Source: Lutjanus erythropterus (taxonomy: Eukaryota > Chordata > Actinopteri > Lutjaniformes > Lutjanidae). From it: a DNA stretch of 64,000 bases. The notes under the pieces were generated by a model. The model was not told the DNA's origin. It searched no databases and worked only from the letters and a program-made list of their open reading frames with translations. Numbering within the stretch: the first letter of the stretch is position 1; every line of letters starts with the position of its first letter. Location of the stretch: contig CM034610.1 in the NCBI GenBank assembly GCA_020091685.1, positions 9,034,948-9,098,947 of the forward strand. Reading direction: 5' to 3'. Below are positions 48,922 through 60,270 of this stretch, piece by piece. The translations under genes and the position numbers were made by a program.

Positions 48922-49077
48922 ATCCTAACCCAGGAGGACTGGAATAAAGTATTATACAATGGCATGGCCTCCACTTCGCCTGTAGCTGCCCTCTACTTCA
49001 TCGCGCTCATGACCTTTGGCAACTACGTCCTCTTCAACTTGCTGGTGGCCATCTTGGTTGAGGGTTTCCAGGCAGAG
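48922..49077 (+). CDS. cacna1g: Cav3.1 exon: domain II pore loop and S6
   Basis: A 156-nt exon of 52 whole codons. [15 protein letters not shown] holds the domain II selectivity-filter glutamate (TQEDW), the second E of the EEDD ring. [19 protein letters not shown] then [11 protein letters not shown] forms IIS6 and the start of the II-III linker. Between them the sequence reads [10 protein letters not shown]: the Val codon (48982-48984) occupies a position that is Trp in the mammalian Cav3 sequences I recall, an unusual change at the extracellular end of S6. Acceptor CTCCAG, donor GAG|GTATAA. Otherwise identical or nearly so to vertebrate Cav3.1. Confidence 0.97.
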
Positions 49078-49150
49078 GTATAATGTTGCGGGGTCACACA
49101 TGCACAAAACTAACTAGTGCAAAACTACCATAGAAAAATAATCTAGCTTA

Positions 49151-49725
49151 AAGGGACAGTTCACCCAAAAATCAAAACTACATATTTTTCTTATTACCAC
49201 TGGTGCTATTTATCAGTCTAAATCATTTTAGTGTGAGTCTTAGTGTTTTGGAGATATTGGCCATAGAGACGTCTGACTTCTCTTGAATACAGTGGAACTA
49301 AATGTCACTTGGCTTGTGGTGCTTAAAGCAGCAAGAGAAATTCCTCTTTCAAGAAATCATTTAGGAACTATTTTCTTTCTACACCCGCCAGCCGTACCAC
49401 AACGCAAAAAGAAGTGTACATCTACTCCTCATGACAGTGGTGGATATAAACATTAAAGGCGCCCTCCATGGCTGTGCTGTAACATTAGCACCACTGAGCT
49501 AGCTAGCACGGCGATATGATTGCTGGGTGTGGTTCAGTAGGAAGAAAATAGTTCCAACATGAACATTCACACAACAAAGTGTGTGGATCTTGAATAGCCG
49601 AGTCATTATTTCTGGAAAGAGACATCGCTGTTGGCGAATACTATCTTGTTTCACTATTTTCGAGAGAAGGCAGACATCTCTATGGCCGATATATACAAAA
49701 CTCAGCAACTCAGACAAAAACATGG
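49151..49725. mobile_element. TIR/foldback element just downstream of the IIS6 exon
   Basis: It starts TTAAAGGGACAGTTCACCCA. The left-arm stretch GGAGATATTGGCCATAGAGA then CGTCTGACTTCTC (about 49251-49283) is mirrored by GAGAGAAGGCAGACATCTCT then ATGGCCGATATATA (about 49664-49697). AGGAACTATTTTCTTTCTAC faces GTAGGAAGAAAATAGTTCCA as a second inner pair around an AGCTAGCTAGC centre. The right terminus is missing or merged with an ATGG repeat. A common teleost MITE architecture. Confidence 0.8.
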
Positions 49726-49764
49726 ATGGATGGATATATAGCACCATACTGGATTCTTCTCCTT

Positions 49765-50403
49765 GTTCCATAGAAAAGCCTTTTCGGTTCCTGTTAACCC
49801 TTAATAAAGACTCCATCTGGAGCCTGTTCAAAGAGAGGAGTTCAATGTACAATCCAAATATCCAATATAAAGAGTTGTATATAGAACCACCTGATAAAGG
49901 TTTCCCCCAGAGACTATAAGAGGTTCTACAGAGAACCCTTCTATGGTGTAATGGTTGCACCCAGAATCTGATCTGGAGGTTCAACAACACTTTTATATTC
50001 CAATGGTTACATCTAGATTACACCAAAGGGGATCTAGAAATACCCCTTTTTATAAGGGTTTCACCTGTAACCCTCTTGTCTTCTGAGTGTTCTGCAAAGA
50101 ACCACATGAGGCAAAAACACACGAACACAAGTCTGGATACACGTACGTGTAAAAATACCATTTGAAACATGGATAAACATATGAATAGTTGAGTGTGTGG
50201 ATCTTTTAACACTCATACCTTCAACAATCCTTGGAAGAACTCATTTCTGGAAAAAGAGTTCTTACTTTTACAAAGAACCCTTGAGGGAAGCTTTTTTTTA
50301 AAAAAAAACAAAAACAAAACAAGTCTTCTAAAGTAAATGGTTCTGGGTAGAACCCCAGCCCTTTAAGAAGAACCATTCTGGAACCTTTAGTTTTTTAAGA
50401 GTG
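49765..50403 (-). repeat. GGTTCT/AGAACC periodic foldback element, copy 4
   Basis: The left part contains TTCCATAGAAAAGCCTTTTC, GGTTCCTGTTAACCC; the right end is GGTTCTGGGTAGAACCCCAG followed by GGAACCTTTAGTTTTTTAAG and AGTG. Orientation is the same as the copies at 8.1 and 33.9 kb. The middle has fewer clear units than copies 2 and 3. Confidence 0.78.
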
Positions 50404-51950
50404 ACAGGCCAGTGGAAAAGTTTGTATTTTTTTAATTTTGGGGTGAACTCTCCCTGTGAATTATTGAGCTATTTTGTCTGAAATTCAGTCATTAAATCCT
50501 CTTTTCCTAAAAGCATGTGAGAGAAATTTGCCTCTGGGGTGAGATCGTTTATCTTCTGTTAAATGCAGGTCATCTCCTTGGATCTTGCACTGTGATCTGG
50601 CTCACGTCCAGGTCATAACACAAATAATTTCTGTCAAGGGTGAAAGTGCTTTGGAAACTGACACTAATACATTCTTGTGATTATTTATGCTAGTTTTTAG
50701 AAAAATTAGGTAGCAAGACTGGAACACGAGGCTAAATTTACTCAATGAGGTGCTTATTCTTCAGCGCAGGCACACATTACACTAATGGATGGATGTTCAC
50801 ACCCACAGTTACATAACGGATGCATAAACACTGTGGGCATTAACCTGTACCTTTCCTTGCACTCTCTGCGGCGGGTTACGTGAGGACGCGAGATCACACC
50901 GGTTGCAGCGTTTCACTTTTGCTCTCCTCTTCATCTCCACCTCGCCGTCAGCCTCTTCTCCTCCCACTCTTTCCCACTATCTCAGCAGTCATCCTCATTA
51001 TTGTTCTGCTTATTTGCCAATGCAGTCATGCCATAAAGTACATCATAAGAAAAGTATGTCTGCTAGACTAGACTGTGCCTCAGCCCACATCTCCCACAAC
51101 CGCTGTTTCATCAGTCTCATGCTCGGATACCTTCTTTTCATGCGCCCCCTGATCTTTCTCCTCCTCAGTACAACTCTTCCTGTGCCATAAAACAAAAGTG
51201 ATTGACTGTGTTTGCGATTCTTCTCCAAGACAGAAAAAGAGCGAGAGACAGGAAAAAGAGAGGTGGTGGCAAAGGTGGATTAATGGCTGTTTTCGTTTAG
51301 AGAGAAAAAAAAAACGGTTTTAGCCGGAACATTTTCGGGTCTAAGGGGAGCAAAGAAGTATTGAGTGACCTCTTGTCACTTTTCAGCCAGCCCATTTTGA
51401 GCTTTATTTGAGACAGATAGAGTGACTCAGAGAAAGGAATAGAGCGTGAGATGAGATGGAGAAACTAAATCACATGAGTATTCAGCCCTTTCTCTAGCTG
51501 TCGACTTGTCTCCCACTCTCCCTCTTTCTTTAAGGGGGTGACAGCACCTATGCTTTGATCTCCGGCGCTCTTTGGCTCTCCGGATGAGAGCATAGAGAAT
51601 AGATGAGGGGTGGCTGAGAGAGAGGTTGACAGCCTCATAAAATATGGATTAATTGGAATGGGCTTCTCCTGCTATTGCGCTTATCTGCTGTACAAATATC
51701 AAGTGCATGACTACAGTGAATGGAATCACATAGGAGGAGTGACCAAAGCTGCTTAAGATGAAGGCTTTACATGCAGGCCAAGACTGGGATTAATGTATTT
51801 ATGACTTCTTAAAGTCAAACTAAGGTTTTGCTAAGAGTCGGTGTACATGTGCTTGTTGTAGTCAGCAAAAAGAATAATTTGAAGCTTTGTTTATTTTTCT
51901 GCAGTGACAGCACCCCTTTCAAATAGTGTTCTGTGGGCATGAATTTCGGG

Positions 51951-51990
51951 TAGGTAGGTAGGTAGCTCTTTATTTATCCCCGTGGGGAAT
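51951..51990 (+). repeat. GTAG microsatellite with TTTATTTATCCC retroelement-like tail
   Basis: GGTAGGTAGGTAGGTAG runs into CTCTTTATTTATCCCCGTGG then GGAATATT. The TTTATTRATCCC-GRGGGAAAT phrase after a simple repeat marks the 3' end of a dispersed teleost retroelement; I cannot name the family with certainty. Confidence 0.55.
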
Positions 51991-52277
51991 ATTGTTCTTA
52001 CAGCAGCAGAGATATGAGAGGAAAGGAAGGATAGTAAATGAGGAAAAAAAAAACCTATTCAATACGATTACGCAGTAAAGTACAATAATAATAAAAAAAA
52101 AATGACTAGAGATAATAACCAACTGATGGTATCGGTACTCTAATTGATTGGTGCCATATCTAAGTGGGTGGGAATCAATATCAATTAAATTCCAATGGCC
52201 ACACAAGCAGTTAACCAACCCACACAGCATAATTGGTGTGGCCCAGTGTTGATCCACACATCCCACTTACTCTCTAA

Positions 52278-52960
52278 TACAGGAGTGAATTCACCATATT
52301 CACACGGCGGACATTTTCCTCTGACGTCATGCTCAGGGTGGGAAGCTCAGATGTCCTGCTGCTCTTCGAGGTTTTGACCCATATAAACAGCAGCTTAAAA
52401 CGCAAGAGATAATAAAATACTGGAGGGATATTGAGCCATATTTCAAGGTAAACCAACGTATTTGATAACCCATTACTGACCATAACTAACATTAGCATTC
52501 TGCCACTAACCTTTGCCCTAACCCTAAACGGCTAAAAAGCTAATGTTACCATTTAATAGTGTTAGATGAGGCAATATGAAAAGCAAAAATTAATTTTGAA
52601 ATATCAGTGAACATTTGACACATTAAGCCTACAAGTAAAACGCACTTGATGTAATCAAGCTTGCAATGTAACGTTAGCTAGCAATCCTCCTAACTCTTCA
52701 CCAAACCTCAGAAATGTTCTGGTTAAAGTCAGTGATGTTATATGACAGAGAAGTTTCTTACAAGCACTTTTAGCAGTGTGTTTTGTGTGGCAGTAACGAT
52801 GTTGGTAATATTAGCTTGAAAATGAATGAATCCTAACATTAGCTGTTGTCTCAAGTAGCCAATGGGTTATCAAATATGTTGATTTTGTTTGAAATATGGC
52901 CCAGTGTCCCTCCAGATTTTTACCATCCTTTGTGTTTTCAGTTATCGGTGAATCAGGAGT
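52278..52960. mobile_element. TIR element, copy B (right end missing)
   Basis: The left end TGAATTCACCATATTCACAC then GGCGGACATTTTCCTCTGAC matches the left end of the element at 9050. Internal matches include AACATTAGCATTCTGCCACT, TTTTGAAATATCAGTGAACA and AATGGGTTATCAAATATGTT in the same order. A segment around 52335-52440 is extra compared with copy A. The right TIR was not found. Confidence 0.7.
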
Positions 52961-55496
52961 TTGAATCTGTAAAATTGGTACAATTGGTAGCAGTATGATA
53001 TTTGAGCTTCAGACTTGCCGTCAGAACTGCATGTGTAGTTTGTGTAAGGAAATCATTGAATGAGGAAATTCAGTCAGTAAACGTTCAAAGCACTGAACAC
53101 TTGCACACCACTACAAACACTGCTGCTTAGAGCCATGCTATGTTCATACCTGTTGGCTGAAATATGGTCAAGTCATGGGCTATATGTGCCCACCAGATCT
53201 GGACCACCTGTGGCCGGAAATTCATTGCTGTATTTGAACCGAGTGTAAGTAGACCGTGTGGCCCGTCACTGGCCAGACCAATTTTGTTATGTGGGAAATG
53301 GAGGGCAGACAGTGTTAGCCGTTGCTTATCCCCATCTGTGACTCTCTACTCTGTGTCATGATTTAAAACACTGCTAATGCTAGCTAGTCCCTCTCCTTTC
53401 TGTAATATGGGATTATGAGTACCCAACTTTCAACCATTCAGACGAAACATTGGTTCAGAATCAGAAAAATTTGTTTCCAGCTAGAGACAAAATATAGCAA
53501 GTTTTCCTATGGAACCAAAGTGGACACATCCGGTGGCTGTTGTGTATTATGCAAAGCCCTCTGTTGATGATATCCTTGATTAAGATTGTTCTGTAAATGC
53601 AGGCTGGTTCACTAGATAGCACTAAGATGACAAAAGTCTTAAAAATAAGCATTTCAAGAACTAGAGCTTATTTGATGGAAATGGCCTTAAGTTTGAAAAG
53701 ACGTGAACAAAAGAAAAAATGGTAAAAAAAAAATGGTAACGTTAGCAGGCAGGGTTAACTAGCTTCCACATTCCCTGTAAAATACAAGTAAAAGACTACA
53801 ATCAGTATTTTTGCTCTTATGTGAAACAGGTGTCATTTCCCCTTAGTTCTACAGAGCTTTTTAGCATCAATTAGCTCATTGTTTGGGTCCTCTGACCTTC
53901 CACTTTGTTGTTTTGGTTCACCCTCATCTCATAGCATCATTTTCAGTTGCAGCAGGCAGCTGTTTTCAGCAAAAAAAAAAAAATGCTCCAAATCCCCTCT
54001 TCATGCTACCTACCCACCACCAAACAGACTGAAATAGCAACTAGCTGGTGATCATAGCAAAGCATTTAGCGACTAAAGAACAAGATATTTACCTCAGGGA
54101 GTTATTGAAAACTAAAAGGAAAGTGAATATTGGTTTGGTTGGTCGTTTAACCAACATTAATGTGTTATAATATGTTCACACCTTGTATTAGCAGCTCTTA
54201 ATTGACCAAAAATTGTTTATCAGCACAATGGTCCCTCTGCTTACAGCGTCTAATGGTTGATAGCTAATTATATGTTATTAGCTTATTTTTTCCAATGTCA
54301 GTTACATAAAATTTAGAAGAATTCAAATGTCAGTTTATCGTGTATTGTCTTTGTTTAATTTTTACCTCTTTTGAGAGCTATGGGAAGACAGAGAAATATT
54401 CATAAACACAAACATATGCACAAACATGCACACACACACAAACAAAAGTAGAAACCCCTAAGGTCTATTACCTCGTGCTCTGTTCCCCCCCCCCTCTGCT
54501 CTCCTGTATCATCATGTAGCTGTCGGCTTAATTCTCCCTCCCTTTTTTCAACTTAACATCCTTTTCTGCAAACACTAAGTTTATTTTTAGTCGGCCAAAC
54601 TTTCCCTGCGTCAGGGTTGCTAGGCGACGAGCGCTTGAACGACGTGAGCTAAGCCAAGAGAGATGTATGGATGCGGAGCCAAGACACACACAGTCACGCA
54701 GAGGAAAAAAAAAAAGATGTATTACTTGTTAATATCCATATTGTTTTGGACGTAAAGGCAGAGGGGAAATCATCTTATGGAGGTGTTTTTTCGGGTCTGC
54801 TTTTATTTCATCTCCTTCATACTCTGTTTCTTCGCATTGTTTTCTCTCATTGCGTCTCACTGTCAGGTTATAACAGTGTGAGTATCTGCTGCAGAGAGTG
54901 CAACCAAACCGATCTGTTTCTTCATGGAGTCCTATTAACAGCAGAAAGACCAAAGTTGTTCACTTTTATTACACCTTTTTATTACACCTGCAAACATATA
55001 CAGTTCACATTGAAGCACACATACTGTATGTACTTGACAAGGCAGCTGCAGAGGAATGCTTCCATGCTGAGCACAATATGTCCTGAACGATGCATATCTG
55101 CACCGCAGAGTCATTTAATTTGTATGTCAAGGTCATTTTCATTACTGCTTTCTGACCCAACGATTTTCACGCGGAGGCGACTGGAGGGTAAAACATGGCT
55201 GTGCTCCTCACTTCTACTCTTTGCTGTCCTGACTTTTCATGCTTTCAACTAATTCAGGTTGCTGAAACTACACATGTGCAGCACGTGACTGCGCACTGTG
55301 ATCCAGGACAGTCGCTTTGATATGCTCTGTTGCATGGTAAAGTCCAAATGTTACAACAGGCTGGGTCTCCTTTTTAACTGTCTCCTTCTGCTCTTGTCTA
55401 CTGCTGTGGTTCCACCTCTCTCTCTCACCTCTGTGCCTCTTTTCCTGTGTGCGCCTCCCTCTCCTGTCCGGCTGCACCGATCACTTCCCACTATAG

Positions 55497-55562
55497 GAAG
55501 TGTCCAAGCGGGAGGACTTGCATGCCCAGCTGAGCCTTATTCAGCTGCCTGTAGACTCAGGG
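55497..55562 (+). CDS. cacna1g: Cav3.1 short exon opening the II-III linker
   Basis: A 66-nt exon of exactly 22 codons, too short to stand out as an open frame. The acceptor is CCCACTATAG and the donor is GG|GTATGT. In frame with the preceding exon's FQAE it reads EVSKREDLHAQLSLIQLPVD then SG. Mammalian Cav3.1 has EISKRED...IQLPVDSQ at this point, so the match is strong, and Cav3.2 lacks the segment. Both boundaries are phase 0, so skipping the exon would keep the frame; mammalian CACNA1G is known for alternative splicing in this linker. The acceptor lacks a strong uninterrupted pyrimidine tract immediately before it, which fits but does not prove regulated use. Confidence 0.92.
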
Positions 55563-55964
55563 GTATGTAAAGCACTGCAGCTCTGCCTTCCCTCCCTTCC
55601 ATTTAATTGACTAACCGCCCTCCTTCATCCTCCCCTCTGCCCTCCCTCTACACCCGTTCTCCTCATCCGTCCCTACAGAGGCTTTGCAGTTATGTGTCAG
55701 ATCTCTCCGCAGCCACAGCTTGGAGGTTCTTCTCATTAATGACTGAATATACAACAGTAGCGAGATTACTCATACTGTATGTAGGTCAGTCTTACTTTTG
55801 TGCATTATTTTGGCTGATTAACAATCCAACTTAGATCATTTATCAAAAACGTGATAATAAATTCCTAGATTAAGTCAGCTACAAGTGTCTTAAAGAGCCA
55901 CTCCAACCAAATGACAAAAAATATCTACTGTGCTATCTACTCTACCATTTTCTAACTTTTCTAT

Positions 55965-56872
55965 GCATGATAATTGCCTTCCAGAGTGGCTCTGTGTCCA
56001 AGACAATGTGGAAAAGTGCCCTCTAGAGTGTACTTCAGGTGGATGCAACGTTATGAGGTGCCTTCTAGAGCGCCCTTACAATGGAGAAAACACAATTAAG
56101 TATTATCCAGAGTGGCCCAATGTCGTGACTCACAGCTGGGTAACAGGAGATTTTATTGGATCTGTGGAATAAGGTGCAAATTTAAGATTTATATCTGCAG
56201 TGCTCCTTTTTTTATAAACCATTTAAAATGTGTTTTTTTTTTCTGATGAGAGGATCCCTGTTAATTCCGCCTGAATGTGCTTATTTTGTCTAATTTATGA
56301 AGTAGGCTAAAATGTCCTATATTGTTTTCCTGATGAGGGGAAATAAACACAATGAGATGGCCTGTTTACTCGGCTTAAATGCATTTATTTCCCATTATAA
56401 ATTATGTAACGTGTATATGTTTTCAATAATGCATCAAGATAATATAAGGTTATGTGGAAACGGCAGTAAAGATGGTCAGAAACATTCATTTAGGCACAAA
56501 TTAAGTCTTCACAAGATTTATTGATTGAAAGCATATTGTAAATTGGGTCATGATGGTTTGATATTTTTAAAAAGTGGGTCCCCAGAAAGAAAGTTTGGGA
56601 AACACTGCTGTAGACTGTCCTTCTAGTGGACAAAAATCTGATAAAGTGCCCTCTACAGTGTCCTTCCTGTAGCAAAAACACAATAAAGTGTTCTCTAGTG
56701 TGGCCCAATGTCCAAGGCAAGATGATAAGGTGCCCTCTTGAGTGCCCCTCTAGTGGATGAAATGCTCTAAAGTTCCCTTCCAGTGGGTGAAACATAATAA
56801 AGTGCCCTCTAGAGTGTCCTTGCAGTAGAGAAAACATGATGAAATATCCTCTAGAGTGGCCCAATGTTCACT
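55965..56872. repeat. AAGTGCCCTCTAGAGTG tandem repeat interrupted by an insertion
   Basis: Units containing AAGTGCCCTCTAGAGTGTCC, a GTGGATGAAA-like linker and GAGTGGCCCAATGTC recur at about 55979-56130 and again at about 56614-56872, spaced roughly 35-60 bp. The two parts are separated by about 480 bp. The reverse-strand open frame with repeated GHSRGHFIMF-like phrases is the translated repeat. Confidence 0.75.
56199..56610. mobile_element. Probable hAT-like insertion inside the satellite
   Basis: The left end CAGTGCTCCTTTTTTTATAA and the right end TTTGGGAAACACTG (reverse complement CAGTGTTTCCCAAA) share the CAGTG start typical of hAT elements, and CTGATGAGAGGATCCCTG recurs in part as CCTGATGAGGGGAAA. 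No clean 8-bp duplication is visible (flanks TATATCTG and CTGTAGAC), so the boundaries or the class could be wrong. Confidence 0.5.
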
Positions 56873-59800
56873 TTCCACTAATTATTTTCTAACTTGTCGT
56901 TTCCATGCATATTGTTTCAATTTAATTCACAAAGGTTTTGAGATCTTCACTGCCGAATGTCTTGTTGCCAGCCCAATTCAATAGAGTACAGAAGTGGGAA
57001 GTAAGAGTACAGTTCATTTTCTGCATAGACAGTATCAGGTGGCTCACAACTGGAGCTTTTCCAAGACTTGAATGGATATCAAACTCTCCCGAATGAATCA
57101 TCAGTGCAAAAGATGAGTAAGTGTGTTAGAAAATATCTGCTTCTTTGATAAAAGAAAAACACAAAGGCACAGGCCTGCGTACATAAAAATGTTAAGAGGG
57201 AAGTCAGCTACAGCTGGCATTCTGGTGGACATCCAATTGCACAGCTTAAAGTTTTAAAGCATGTAAAAATACCCAGCTATGATTAATATTTTGTTTAACA
57301 TTGTTTTCCCACATAAAAAGTTTAAAAAAAAGAGGGGGTCTGGAAGCACATAAAGTCTTTTTCCCTCATTGAAAAATGATGAATCTGGCCTCACGTCCTG
57401 CCCGCCACTGCTGCTTGTGCAAGGTTAATGGTTGATGTGATCAAGATAGCTGTTGTTAGGACACATCAGTGAGATTAAGCCATACATGTTTGAGCCTCAG
57501 TCAGACACCAGACTCGGATGAGGAGTCTGTTCAGCCACAAAATAAGCGACTATAGCCATAGACATATCAGAATGGAAAATGTACTTTTTGTAACTGGCAC
57601 TAGCTAACTCAGCTAAAGCTAACTCTTGCACTTCGTACTGACAAGTCCACTCTGCTCCAGAGGCTTCAGATTTCTTTGCCTGCCTTTGCATATTGACAAA
57701 AAGAGCGACGCGCCCGGGGCATCTTATACAGCCTTGGATGGATTTACATTGAAGTCACTTAAAAAAAACATGATGCATCGCTTTTAGCCACTAACGGATA
57801 CTGTGCACATCGGTATGAGTCACAAAGGGGTGGGGACAAATCATTGGCATATGACGAGCTGGGAGTGAGACCAGGCTAATTTCCTGTAATATAGTCTGGA
57901 TTTAGCTGAACTACATTTTGACAAGCTATTTTTTTTTGTGAGTGTAGTTGATGTAGTTTAACTTCATTGTGAAGCAGCTAGTAGTTTGGTAGAGATTTAA
58001 AGTTGTCAAGAATTTTAAGCCACAGCGAAAAAAAAACAAAAAAACAGTGAGAACACTGCTGTAAGGTCTGTGGAATATCCTGACTGAGGTGGCTTTCACA
58101 TCAGTGACCCAGGCCCTGATCTGAGCACACTGACCCCAAAGTCCAGTACATTTGATACATGTGTATACTGTGTATTATACTCAGGCATGATTTCTTGATC
58201 CGTGCCAGGGTCCACTTGAAAAAGTAGTCCGAGTACGGTTCACTTCAGGTGCGACAACTAACTGTACCTCACTCTTTCTGTGTACTTGAGCACAGATCGA
58301 TATTACTAATGTGAAAGCTGACCAGTAGGGGGATATACTATTATACTTGGGTACGGCACAAAGACACCCAAAAATTGGTCTTTCAAAGGCAATTTTTCAA
58401 TTCTTGAACGGCAAGTGAAATCCAGATAAAGTCTCAGCAATTGAAATATCAAAGCATCCGTTGAACCATCATAGCTCAGTACCAGTAGGGTCATAAGAAC
58501 ATTTTTTTTGTAATTTGAGTGCCCTTACTGCTAAAGACCAGAAAGAACTAGGGAAAAGGGAAGCAACATAATGGCCGGTTATGAACCAAGTTATTCCCTG
58601 TTGAATCACAAAAGCAGAGAACCTCCAACATGGCTGTCAGAGAACATGTCACATCATCTCAAAGTCCTCTAACCTGCTTCTTGCATGATGCCCCAGCTGC
58701 TGAAACTAACCGGGGCCGAGTGACTGTTCAGTGGAGTTTAGGACAGACAACAAAGTGCTTTAACACTTGCATCACTTTGCTGTGTGTGTGTGTGTGTGTA
58801 AGATAGTGTTTTCTTTCTTTTCTTCTTTTTTTTTAAGCAGACTCCACATCAAACCTCAGATTGAATGCTCACCTCCCACCAGCCCTCCTCCCCTTTCTTT
58901 TTCTTTCTTTCCAGCCTCAGGGTAAGGACGCTGCCAAAAATCTCCCTCTCAGTCTCTGTTTTATCTGGCTGGAGGATAGAGATGAAGTGAAGGAGAGACG
59001 GGGGGATAAAGGGGGGTTGGGTGCTGGCTTTTTGGGAGGCCCCGGCACAGCCAGATAAATCCAGCCAGGCTAGAAGATGAGAGCTAATAAAGAGACGGGG
59101 GGGTCAGCTCTGTTTGCATGACTCAGGCTCTTAAGGCGAGGCCGATACACTCTGCGAAATGAAGAGTTTGAAAAAGCAGATGACTGTAAGTTTTGTCCCC
59201 GTGTCCTCCCCTTTTACACTGTTGAATGCTATCCAGAGCTGATCAGGAGTTTTCCAGTGGGCAAATGTTCCAAACTGTTCTGAAGTTTTTATTTTTCAAC
59301 ACATTCTTGAACTATACTGGAAGCCTGAGCTTGAAATGGGAGTTTGAGTGGAGTCTGCTGATTGGTCTAATGATTAAACTTGCTGTCATAGTTTCACATA
59401 CTGTCTCTACACTGTATACTTTGCATACACTGAATATACTAGCCGTCTGTGGAAGTCCAGGGCTGCCAGTATTAAAATGAAAATTCAATTTTTCGTTTAT
59501 TTTTGACTTTAGACTGCATATTATCTGCCGAATCTGAATGAGAAAAGTCAATTTATCATTCAATTTTCTTATCATCTGAGTAGTGTTCTGCTATACGGCA
59601 AATGATTTGCAGATTTTATTTTGGCAGTAACTATGCATTTTTTTTAGCGAGCAGTGTGGGTTGGTCCGCCACTTTGTTCCAGACTGAAAATTATCAAGAA
59701 GTATTGGATGGAGTGCCGTGAAATTTGGTACAGACATTTGTATTGAGTTGCACTGACTTTGGCAATCCCTTGCATTTTAATCTGACAGCACTGTTTATGC

Positions 59801-60157
59801 AAAATGAATCGAGTGTTGAAGAGCTTGACACCTATACTTTGGATTTGCATGTAATATAGAGGAAACATGTTCCATATTGCTGTGCTATGCCACTCTGTTC
59901 TGATCAAACACATGACAAACACAAAAACAGCAACATTTGCATTTTGGAATATAAAATGCAAACTTCAACTCTCAGCCATGCAACATAGGAATTATGCAAA
60001 TGAGCACCGTCTCTCAGCCTATAAGATGCATAAGTGAATGTCACCAGCCAGAATCCTACAGCAACACACAATGGTTGAATGGCACCATTGTTCAAGTTTA
60101 CATTACACAAAGTAAACGAGCTTTCCAGACTGAAGTTCTGTTTCAGCCTTATGTAAT

Positions 60158-60270
60158 CTTACTAGTACTACTACTCATACTACTACTACTACTATTACTA
60201 CTTCCTCTAATAATGGTAATAATGATAATAATAATAATAATAAGAAGAAGAAGAATTATAATAATAGTAT
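60158..60270. repeat. Compound trinucleotide repeats (ACT)n, (ATA)n, (AGA)n
   Basis: CTACTACTACTACTATTACTACT is followed by AATAATGGTAATAATGATAA with further ATA units and AAGAAGAAGAAG. Slippage mutations have changed the unit along the tract. Confidence 0.9.

Larger units (their letters stand above)
49078..55496 (+). other. cacna1g: Intron before the short II-III linker exon
   Basis: A 6.4-kb intron with a somewhat weak GTATAA donor. Two repeats lie back to back within its first 1.3 kb (49151-49725 and 49765-50403), and a TIR element copy and a retroelement-like tail lie at 52278-52960 and 51951-51990. A poly-C run occurs at 54485-54494. The remaining segments, including 50410-51940 and 53000-55490, have no recognisable gene. 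Confidence 0.9.

Noticed and set aside
49499-49990. 163-codon reverse-strand frame
   Set aside because: It spans the junction of two repeat elements (49151-49725 and 49765-50403) and has no protein resemblance.
54671-55252. 193-codon open frame upstream of the short exon
   Set aside because: Longest unassigned frame, but its composition is random-like, it contains no recognisable motif and it lies wholly inside the intron. Chance open frames of this size are expected in 64 kb.
56490-56864. 124-codon reverse-strand frame with repeated GHSRGHFIMF phrases
   Set aside because: Translation of the AAGTGCCCTCTAGAGTG satellite; there is no start context or family match.
58915-59058. Possible next II-III linker exon reading PQGKDAAKNLPLSL...
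   Set aside because: An acceptor is present and GKDAAK faintly resembles the GDANKSE start of the mammalian exon, but the following residues do not match, no good donor ends the frame and it runs to a stop at 59058.
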